From the NCBI GenBank assembly GCA_045597945.1, contig JAZLLD010000036.1, positions 1 to 10,125 of the forward strand: a DNA stretch of 10,125 nt, given 5' to 3'. Under the pieces are notes generated by a model. It saw nothing but the letters and a program-made list of their open reading frames with translations, did no database searches and had not been told where the DNA came from. Of the stretch, positions 1-5,280 are shown piece after piece. The translations under genes were made by a program, and so were the position numbers. Source of the DNA: Colimorpha sp045597945. GTDB lineage: Bacteria; Bacteroidota; Bacteroidia; Bacteroidales; P3. The stretch's first letter is position 1, and the number at the start of each line of letters is the position of its first letter.

Positions 1-21
1 ACTATATTTATCCTATATATA

Positions 22-65
22 ATAGAATAACTAAGGTATAACTATAGAATAACTAAGGTAAAACT
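22..65. repeat. 22-bp tandem duplication, two copies
   Basis: Two head-to-tail 22-bp units lie at 22-43 and 44-65 and match at 21 of 22 positions. The core TAGAATAACTAAGGTA is identical at 23-38 and 45-60. The stretch is AT-rich and no gene is visible in 1-222. The period is about two helical turns, so it could be a paired protein-binding site for a gene left of the window, or simply a slippage duplication. Function is not known. Confidence 0.7.
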
Positions 66-115
66 AGCGGGGTTACAGTGGGAGAAGGGGTGCTGCAGGC
101 TTATATTTATAAATG

Positions 116-155
116 GCAAGCCTCCGGCTTTGTGGTCAACAACCGGAGGCTTTGC
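116..155 (-). terminator. GC-rich hairpin, possible terminator of the ispD-like/IMPase transcript
   Basis: AAGCCTCCGG (118-127) pairs perfectly with CCGGAGGCTT (143-152) around a 15-nt loop. Two more GC pairs follow beyond a one-base bulge. It lies about 70 bp past the stop codon of the leftward phosphatase gene, where a terminator would be expected. On the minus strand the DNA after the hairpin is AT-rich but has no clean U-run, so intrinsic termination is plausible rather than proven. It could also serve a gene coming from the left. Confidence 0.5.
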
Positions 156-222
156 AGAGGGTTAGGCCGAGGGTTGGAAGTCTTGTTGATAGCGACCTAA
201 TTATCTATATAATAGCTAATTG

Positions 223-1047
223 CTATTTGTTTTCCGACAGGAAGTGCTTGACTTGGGCTATGAGCTCGGGATAAAGGTTGGCGTTGGCGGCCACCATCTC
301 GCGACCGAAAAGCCAATTGTCGCCGCCGCTGAAGTCGCCGACACAGCCGCCGGCTTTTTCCACGATAAATGCCCCGGCAGCCACATCGTAGGGTTTCAGA
401 TCGTACTCATAAAAACCATCCACACGGCCGCAGGCCACGTAGGCCAGGTCGGCTGCCGCAGAGCCTAAGCGGCGGACGCCGTGGGTGTTGCGCATGGTCC
501 ACTCCAGGAATTCCATGTATTGGCGCATGCGGCTGAAATTGGTGTAGGGGAACCCGGTAGCGATGAGCGAGTCGTTCATCTGGCAGGGTTGCGACACATG
601 GATGGGTCGGCCATTGCAGAAGGATCCTTCCCCACCCTCATAGGCATAGAAGCACTCCCGGGCCCAGAGCTCATAGATCACGCCCATGACCATGCGCCCC
701 CTGCCCTCGCCGAGGTTCTGGTAAAGGCCTATGCTGACGCAGGTGATGGGCAGGCCGTGGATATAGTTGGTGGTGCCGTCCAGGGGGTCGACAATCCATA
801 CATAGGGTTCGGCTCCGGTCTTGCCGGCTGTGCCTTCCTCGGCAATGAAACCACTGCCGGGCAGGAGCTCTTTGAGACGGGTGACGATGCGGCGTTCCGA
901 CTCTTTGTCGAAGGCGGTCACATAGTCGTGTATGCCCTTGCTCTCGGAGGCCACCGAGCCGATTCGCTCACGCTCGGTTCTGAGATATTCGCCCACCTCC
1001 TTGGACAGGGAGCAGACATCAGTGCAAAGTTGTTTATAATCAGTCAT
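223..1047 (-). CDS. Inositol monophosphatase family phosphatase (SuhB-like)
   Basis: 274-residue cytoplasmic Mg2+-dependent phosphatase of the IMPase family, at the usual length (about 260-275). The metal-site motifs are present: Glu70-Glu71 (AEEGT), the first signature WIVDPLDGTTNYIHG (84-98) with Asp87 and Asp90, and the second signature KPYDVAAGAFIVEKAGG (218-234) with Asp221. In the second signature Tyr220 stands where Trp is more common. Family members hydrolyse myo-inositol-1-phosphate or related sugar and polyol phosphates; sequence reading cannot choose the substrate. The ATG at 1047 starts 14 bp after the stop of the IspD/TarI-like gene, so the two are probably co-transcribed and may act in one pathway. 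CysQ- or HisN-type activity is less likely given the standard signatures but is not excluded. The family call is secure, the exact function is not. Confidence 0.93.
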   Translation of the reverse strand: MTDYKQLCTDVCSLSKEVGEYLRTERERIGSVASESKGIHDYVTAFDKESERRIVTRLKELLPGSGFIAEEGTAGKTGAEPYVWIVDPLDGTTNYIHGLPITCVSIGLYQNLGEGRGRMVMGVIYELWARECFYAYEGGEGSFCNGRPIHVSQPCQMNDSLIATGFPYTNFSRMRQYMEFLEWTMRNTHGVRRLGSAAADLAYVACGRVDGFYEYDLKPYDVAAGAFIVEKAGGCVGDFSGGDNWLFGREMVAANANLYPELIAQVKHFLSENK

Positions 1048-1061
1048 AAATATACTAAGAA

Positions 1062-1730
1062 TTAAAGGTCTTCTTTAAAGGTAATTTTCTTGTTTCGTTC
1101 CTCGCCTTCCACCACTTTTATGGCCACTTCGGGCATGTATTTGAGCACAACTCCGCAGTCGTCGGTGGCGGCCATCCGGGGGTCGGCAAGGGCACGGCGG
1201 TAGGCCTCGGCAATCAGTCCGAGGCGAAAGGCTTGCGGGGTCTGCGCTCGCCACATGAGCGACCGGCTGGGAATCTCGGCAATCGTGCCTCCGGCGGGGC
1301 TGAGCACCCACACGGTGTCGGTGGAAGGAATGCCAACCCCTACAGCCTCGTGCTGCTGCAGTGCCAAGGCTACCCGCTGTATGACCTCTTGCGAAATCCA
1401 AGGGCGGGCGGCATCGTGGAGGATGATGTTGGTCTCTGGACCATAGGCCGTGTAGGCCTCAATGGCATGGAGGCTCGACATGTATCTTTCTGACCCCCCG
1501 GGTATTATCTTGCGCACCTTGCACCAACAGTTGCGCACCACAATATCGCGCACAAAGTCAATCCAGTCTGGATGCACCACCACGGCCACTTCGTCAATGC
1601 ACAGAGCCAGCACAAAGGCCTCGATGCTGTGCTCTATGACCATGCGGCCATCCAGCGGCAAGAACTGCTTGGGGCGGTCGGCACCCATGCGGGAGCCTGT
1701 TCCTCCGGCCAAAACAACTGCTATATTCAT
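1062..1730 (-). CDS. IspD/TarI-family cytidylyltransferase (probable 2-C-methyl-D-erythritol 4-phosphate cytidylyltransferase)
   Basis: 222-residue nucleotidyltransferase that joins CTP to a polyol phosphate. Visible motifs are the N-terminal CTP-binding loop LAGGTGSRMGADRPKQFL (7-24) with Arg14 and Lys21, GGSER (78-82), the Mg/CTP motif HDAARPW (105-111), RAQTPQAF (161-168), TDDCG (189-193), and the C-terminal NKKITFKEDL (213-222), where IspD carries its substrate lysine. Length fits IspD (about 220-240). If it is IspD it performs the third step of the MEP isoprenoid pathway (EC 2.7.7.60). Some positions are unusual for IspD: STDTVW at 136-141, where IspD usually has a KDT-type motif, and RYMSS after GGSE. 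The related TarI enzymes, which make CDP-ribitol, remain an alternative. The start ATG at 1730 sits next to an AT-rich leader. It is first in a two-gene leftward unit with the IMPase-family gene. Confidence 0.88.
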   Translation of the reverse strand: MNIAVVLAGGTGSRMGADRPKQFLPLDGRMVIEHSIEAFVLALCIDEVAVVVHPDWIDFVRDIVVRNCWCKVRKIIPGGSERYMSSLHAIEAYTAYGPETNIILHDAARPWISQEVIQRVALALQQHEAVGVGIPSTDTVWVLSPAGGTIAEIPSRSLMWRAQTPQAFRLGLIAEAYRRALADPRMAATDDCGVVLKYMPEVAIKVVEGEERNKKITFKEDL

Positions 1731-1769
1731 TTCTATATTTATTTAAATCAACAATTCTGATGCCTAATT

Positions 1770-1780
1770 CTGGTCACCAG
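1770..1780. other. Perfect 11-nt inverted repeat in the ispD-like upstream region
   Basis: CTGGTCACCAG is a perfect 5+1+5 dyad, centred about 45 bp upstream of the ATG at 1730. It could be an operator or a chance palindrome. No clear TAnnTTTG promoter was found between it and the gene, so the regulatory role is a guess. Confidence 0.25.
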
Positions 1781-1784
1781 CCAC

Positions 1785-1843
1785 GCTTATTATTAAATAA
1801 TGAGTGGCGGACCCAGCCCTGACGGCTATTGCCCACCACTCAT
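1785..1843 (-). terminator. Hairpin terminator after the secreted-protein gene
   Basis: ATGAGTGG(C)GG at 1800-1810 pairs with CC(A)CCACTCAT at 1833-1843, 11 positions with one mismatch, around a 22-nt loop. On the minus strand the stem is followed by TATTTAATAATAA, an AT-rich release region. It begins 17 bp past the stop codon at 1860, as expected for the end of the 3147-1860 transcript, and it separates that unit from the ispD-like unit. Confidence 0.65.
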
Positions 1844-1859
1844 ATTGGAATGATTTCTA

Positions 1860-2642
1860 TTAATATTCCTGCACTAGGCGAACCGAGAAGCCATTGCTCT
1901 TGGCTGCGGAGCGAGCCTGGGGCAGATAGGGATCAACCAGGATATAGAGGGCCTCGGAGGTCTTCTTGGTGTTGACGGAAGCTGTCCAGTAGTGGCAAGA
2001 GCTGGCCGAGCCTTGGAGGGCGGTGCCCATGCGTTTGGCCTCGCAGGGGAGGAAAACAGCGCCGGCGGCCTCAAGTTTGGCCCACGACTCGGCAGTGTAC
2101 CAGTTGGCCTGGTCTTCCTTGGGACCCGGCTTGACCCATACGCCCTTGGGACATACCCAGTTGTCGGGCAGGAGAATCATGCCGTACTTGTGGTCGACGT
2201 ATGCGATGGCATACAGGCGGCGAGCATTCTTGCGCTTGGCCAGGATATAGGTCCATTCGTTCATGGTGAGGGTGCGCCACATCTTGCCGCCGTTAGTGGG
2301 CAGGCCGCAGTAGGACCCCCAGTCCACAAAGGAATAGTCGGCTGCGTTGTCGGAAAAATTGGTGGGATTAGTGCCTGTGCCCCAGCCAAAAAGGTCAATC
2401 CAACCCTTGTAGCGCTCGGAGGCGGACTTGGCGGTCCATTCCAAAGTTTCGGTCTGGTTTTCGGCAAAACGCCAAAGCGAGGTGGAGGGCTGATACTGCA
2501 GATTGCCCGGGGAGAAGCGCACCACCTTGGAGGCGCTGACAGAGAACAAGCCCTGGCATTTGCCCACGGGTTCGGTTGCTGACTCTTGCGCTCCTGCCGA
2601 GAGGCATGAGGCGAGGAACAGGATGGCTAACAGTTTCTTCAT
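1860..2642 (-). CDS. Secreted or lipid-anchored protein of a Bacteroidales family, function unknown
   Basis: 260 residues with an N-terminal export signal (MKKLLAILFLASCLSAGAQ). Two processing routes fit. One is signal peptidase I after AGA (residue 18). The other is a lipoprotein route, since L10-A11-S12-C13 matches a lipobox, though the residues after Cys13 are not the acidic run seen in many surface-exposed Bacteroidetes lipoproteins. The mature part has blocks I associate with a family repeated in many Bacteroidales secreted proteins: GLFSVS...VRFSPGNLQY (31-50), WRFAENQ (57-63), GWIDLFGWGTG (80-90), MNEWTYIL...RKNAR (127-141) and GMILLPDNW (154-162). The C-terminus carries YWTAS (218-222) and GFSVRLV (251-257), a pattern also seen at the end of FISUMP/DUF1566-like domains with a C-type-lectin-like fold. 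No catalytic residues are recognised. It starts 7 bp after the membrane-protein gene and is probably co-transcribed with it. A binding or structural role at the cell surface is a guess. Confidence 0.8.
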   Translation of the reverse strand: MKKLLAILFLASCLSAGAQESATEPVGKCQGLFSVSASKVVRFSPGNLQYQPSTSLWRFAENQTETLEWTAKSASERYKGWIDLFGWGTGTNPTNFSDNAADYSFVDWGSYCGLPTNGGKMWRTLTMNEWTYILAKRKNARRLYAIAYVDHKYGMILLPDNWVCPKGVWVKPGPKEDQANWYTAESWAKLEAAGAVFLPCEAKRMGTALQGSASSCHYWTASVNTKKTSEALYILVDPYLPQARSAAKSNGFSVRLVQEY

Positions 2643-2649
2643 AAGTCAA

Positions 2650-3147
2650 TTATTTCTTGCTGATGGCAGCGAAAGCGATGGAAGCGCCCAAGACAACCAG
2701 CAACTGGGTGAGAACGGGGGTGCTGATCAGTGCTACAGAGGTGAAAAGCATGGCTTTAAGACCATAGTAGACCACTTTGCCGCACATGATGGCAGCCACC
2801 ATGCAGCCCATGCGGCCAACAAAACGGCTTGCCTTGCCCTGGAGCAGGGTGCTGACAGCCACAACAGTGAGGAATTCAGGAACCATGCAGAGAGCCTTCA
2901 TAGGGGTGGGCATGCCAACGGCCAGCATAGAGACCACGGGCAGCAAAACAGCCATCAAGAAAGCATTGCGACGGTCGCTAACCAAGAGCATACCAGCCAT
3001 GAGAACCAGCAGCATAGGGTTGAGCTGATACAAAGGAAGCGCAGTGATGTGAGACAGCGTGGGAATAAGACATGCGGTGGCAAGTAAAACCACGTCAATC
3101 AACGCGGTACGCCAGAAATTTTGAGACTTTACAATTGCGGTATTCAT
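2650..3147 (-). CDS. Six-helix integral membrane protein, resembling ECF-transporter S components
   Basis: 165 residues from the ATG at 3147. Hydrophobic segments lie at about 15-34, 44-56, 62-78, 84-102, 111-134 and 139-162, giving roughly six membrane helices with short loops (SDRRN at 57-61, QGKASR at 103-108). Size and topology resemble the substrate-binding S subunits of energy-coupling-factor vitamin transporters, but I see no substrate-specific motif and no ECF ATPase or T subunit nearby, so this is a fold-level guess. A 10-residue longer frame opens at a TTG at 3177, but that codon lies inside the predicted -7 element (3175-3182) and upstream of the expected transcript start, so the ATG is preferred. 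It is first gene of a leftward pair with the secreted protein. Confidence 0.82.
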   Translation of the reverse strand: MNTAIVKSQNFWRTALIDVVLLATACLIPTLSHITALPLYQLNPMLLVLMAGMLLVSDRRNAFLMAVLLPVVSMLAVGMPTPMKALCMVPEFLTVVAVSTLLQGKASRFVGRMGCMVAAIMCGKVVYYGLKAMLFTSVALISTPVLTQLLVVLGASIAFAAISKK

Positions 3148-3174
3148 TGTGTTTAATTTGTTTGTTCTGAAATG

Positions 3175-3182
3175 CAAAATTA
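3175..3182 (-). promoter_or_regulatory. Bacteroidetes-type -7 promoter element for the leftward membrane/secreted unit
   Basis: On the minus strand the DNA reads TAATTTTG, an exact match to the TAnnTTTG -7 element of Bacteroidetes primary sigma factors. It ends 27 bp before the ATG at 3147, so the leader would be about 20 nt. A clear TTTG -33 element at the usual spacing is not visible. The call rests on the -7 match and its position. Confidence 0.6.
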
Positions 3183-3200
3183 CAAAAATTAATCGACATA

Positions 3201-3247
3201 ATAAAGAAATTCAATATTTTTTTATATCTTTGCATAAAGAAATTCAA
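3201..3247. repeat. 14-bp direct repeat bracketing the rightward -7 element
   Basis: ATAAAGAAATTCAA occurs exactly at 3201-3214 and again at 3234-3247, start to start 33 bp (about three helical turns). The first copy overlaps the region where the -33 element of the rightward promoter would lie. The second covers the predicted transcript start and leader. This arrangement would suit a repressor binding two sites on one DNA face, but duplication without function is possible. Confidence 0.6.
3225..3232 (+). promoter_or_regulatory. Bacteroidetes-type -7 promoter element for the four-gene rightward operon
   Basis: TATCTTTG matches TAnnTTTG exactly and ends 24 bp before the ATG at 3257, so the leader would be under 20 nt. 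No TTTG is present at the usual -33 spacing, which may mean the promoter is weak or needs an activator. Its position rules out the longer reading frame that opens at a GTG at 3149, because that codon lies upstream of the transcript start. Confidence 0.6.
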
Positions 3248-3256
3248 ACACCCATT

Positions 3257-5269
3257 ATGAAAAAAGCACTGAAAATCACGTCCATAGTAATCGGTAGCAT
3301 TATTGCCTTTATACTATTAATATTTGTCTTCGCATCTCTTTTTGGCGGCAGCATTGCCAAAAACTATGTGAACAACCATGCAGAAGATTTGATTGGTCGT
3401 CATGCCAATATCGACCATGTGGGGCTGAACCTTTTCACCGGCCATGTGGCTATTGAGGGTCTCACCATTTACGAAGATGACGCCAAGGAGAAATTTGCCG
3501 GATTCGACACCCTAGATCTCGGCGTCTCGCTGCTGCGACTGGTTGGCCAGACTGTTTATGTCCGCCACATCACCCTGGCCGGACTTGACGTGAATGTGCT
3601 GCAGAATGGCTCGCGATTCAACTTCTCCTCCATCCTCGACCATTTTGCCAAGGATTCCACCGAGGTGGAGGAAGTGGAAGACACAACCCCAAGTTCCTGG
3701 GTTATCTCGGTCCACAACATCCGCCTGGCCAACGGCTCGGCAAAATATACTGACGTACAGAAAAATAGTCGCTGGGGATTTAAAGACCTGAACCTCATTG
3801 TTCCCGACTTTTCTCTTGGCGGAAAAGACAACACCGATGCCGGCCTCTCGCTGGCCTTAGCCGATGGCGGCGCACTGAATGTGGATGCCACCTACAATGC
3901 TGAGTCCAACGACTTTAGCGCCAATCTGCAGCTCTCCAATTTCGCCCTGAACCAGGCCAAAGCTTATGTTGTTGACATAGCCAATGTGGAAGAAATCCAT
4001 GGCCGGTTGGATCTGAATGCCGAAGCCAAGGGCAACTTGAGCCAGATTATGGACATGGAAATCACCGCCAAGGCCAGCATTGATGACGTGAACATCATCG
4101 ACAACCAACATGCCTCTGTGGCATCGCTGAACCACCTAGGCGTGGACGTCAACAAAGTGGTTCTCAGCCAGAACCTCTTCGACATCAGCCGTGTTGAGCT
4201 GAATGGCCTGCAGGCCAAATACGAGATGTTTGCCGACAGCACCAACACCTTCTCACGCCTGCTGAAACCCCAGTCTAGCTCCAGTGAAGACCCAGTCGAA
4301 CAGAAAGACACCGCCAAGGCCGAGCCCTCCAAACCCATGCAGCTGAGAGTCGGCCATGTCGACTTTGCCAATATCAACTTCACCTATGCAGACCACACAA
4401 TGCCCGTGGACTTTGTCTTCCCGGTCACCAATATCCGCCTACAGGCTGAAAATCTGACCACTACAGGCAACAACAGCGCTCGCATCTTTGCCAATCTGCC
4501 CAGCGGCGGTGCCGCCATCATCGACTGGTCTGGCAACATCTCTGACTGGAAGCAGAACCAGTCGCTGCGCCTGAACATCAAGAACTTGCACCTCACCAAC
4601 CTGAGCCCCTACACAATTGCCTATTTCGGCCTGCCCTTTGAGGAAGGCGTTTTCTCATTCACCAGCTACAACACCATCCGCAACAGCCAGTTGAACGGCA
4701 AGAACCGCATTGATATCTACAAACCCACCTTCGGCGAAAAGCGCAAAGATGTGAAAGCCAAGCTGAACCTGCCCATGAAGGCCGCCCTCTATATCTTGAA
4801 AGACAAAGACGACAAGGTCATCCTGGATGTGCCCATTGCCGGCAATATCGATAACCCCGAGTTCAACTACATGAAGCTGGTTTGGAAGACTTTGGGCAAC
4901 CTGGTGGTGAAGGTGGCCACCTCGCCTTTCCGCTCTCTCGGCAACATGTTCAGCAACAATTCTGACGAGATGTTCATTGCCATCAATCCCGAGGAGGCCG
5001 ACTTCACCTCTGAGCAGTTCTACCAGATCGACAAGGTGATCGTCCTGGCCAAAACCGATGAGAACTATCACCTTACCATGGAGTTGCAAACCCGCCCCAC
5101 CGAGGATGCCACCATTCTTAAAAACCACGAGACCCGCAACAAGGTGCTGCAGATGCACGTTGCCAACCAGGGCATCGCCGCCTCGCAGTTCACCATCGTG
5201 ACCGCCACACCTAGCGACAGCATCGCCAACCAGGGCTATGCAGTCTCAATTGCATTGAAAGAAGAATAA
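3257..5269 (+). CDS. DUF748/AsmA-like envelope protein
   Basis: 670 residues from the ATG at 3257. One N-terminal membrane helix (about 7-30) anchors a large domain expected in the periplasm. Just after it, the segment around residues 37-110 (RHANIDHVGLNLFTGHVAIEG, then a TLDLGVSLLRL stretch) resembles the N-terminal part of AsmA/DUF748 proteins. Residues about 460-565 carry the DUF748 hallmark order: PFEEGVFSF, then LNGKNRIDIYKPTFGE, LNLPMKAALYILKDKD, LDVPIAGNIDNPEFNYMKLVWK and TSPFRSLG. The C-terminal 100 residues include TRNKVLQMHVANQGI, reminiscent of OmpA-like tails. AsmA-like proteins are repeat-beta-groove proteins linked to lipid transport or outer-membrane assembly. An exact role here is inference. 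It is the first gene of the operon, 11 bp upstream of the dual-protease gene. A longer frame from the GTG at 3149 is rejected because it would start upstream of the predicted promoter. Confidence 0.85.
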   Translation: MKKALKITSIVIGSIIAFILLIFVFASLFGGSIAKNYVNNHAEDLIGRHANIDHVGLNLFTGHVAIEGLTIYEDDAKEKFAGFDTLDLGVSLLRLVGQTVYVRHITLAGLDVNVLQNGSRFNFSSILDHFAKDSTEVEEVEDTTPSSWVISVHNIRLANGSAKYTDVQKNSRWGFKDLNLIVPDFSLGGKDNTDAGLSLALADGGALNVDATYNAESNDFSANLQLSNFALNQAKAYVVDIANVEEIHGRLDLNAEAKGNLSQIMDMEITAKASIDDVNIIDNQHASVASLNHLGVDVNKVVLSQNLFDISRVELNGLQAKYEMFADSTNTFSRLLKPQSSSSEDPVEQKDTAKAEPSKPMQLRVGHVDFANINFTYADHTMPVDFVFPVTNIRLQAENLTTTGNNSARIFANLPSGGAAIIDWSGNISDWKQNQSLRLNIKNLHLTNLSPYTIAYFGLPFEEGVFSFTSYNTIRNSQLNGKNRIDIYKPTFGEKRKDVKAKLNLPMKAALYILKDKDDKVILDVPIAGNIDNPEFNYMKLVWKTLGNLVVKVATSPFRSLGNMFSNNSDEMFIAINPEEADFTSEQFYQIDKVIVLAKTDENYHLTMELQTRPTEDATILKNHETRNKVLQMHVANQGIAASQFTIVTATPSDSIANQGYAVSIALKEE

Positions 5270-5280
5270 TACTATAAAAT

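Noticed and set aside
481..1065. 194-residue plus-strand frame across the phosphatase gene
   Set aside because: It is antisense to a gene with clear IMPase signatures, has no recognisable domain and no promoter.
1992..2582. 196-residue plus-strand frame opposite the secreted protein
   Set aside because: It is a shadow of the real minus-strand gene. It is low in complexity and has no signal or motif.
2503..3087. 194-residue plus-strand frame across two minus-strand genes
   Set aside because: His/Asn/Gln-rich composition is an artefact of reading a hydrophobic membrane gene in antisense.
3148..3256. N-terminal extension of the DUF748 protein from a GTG at 3149
   Set aside because: It would begin upstream of the -7 element at 3225-3232, and the ATG at 3257 gives a normal MKK membrane-anchor start.
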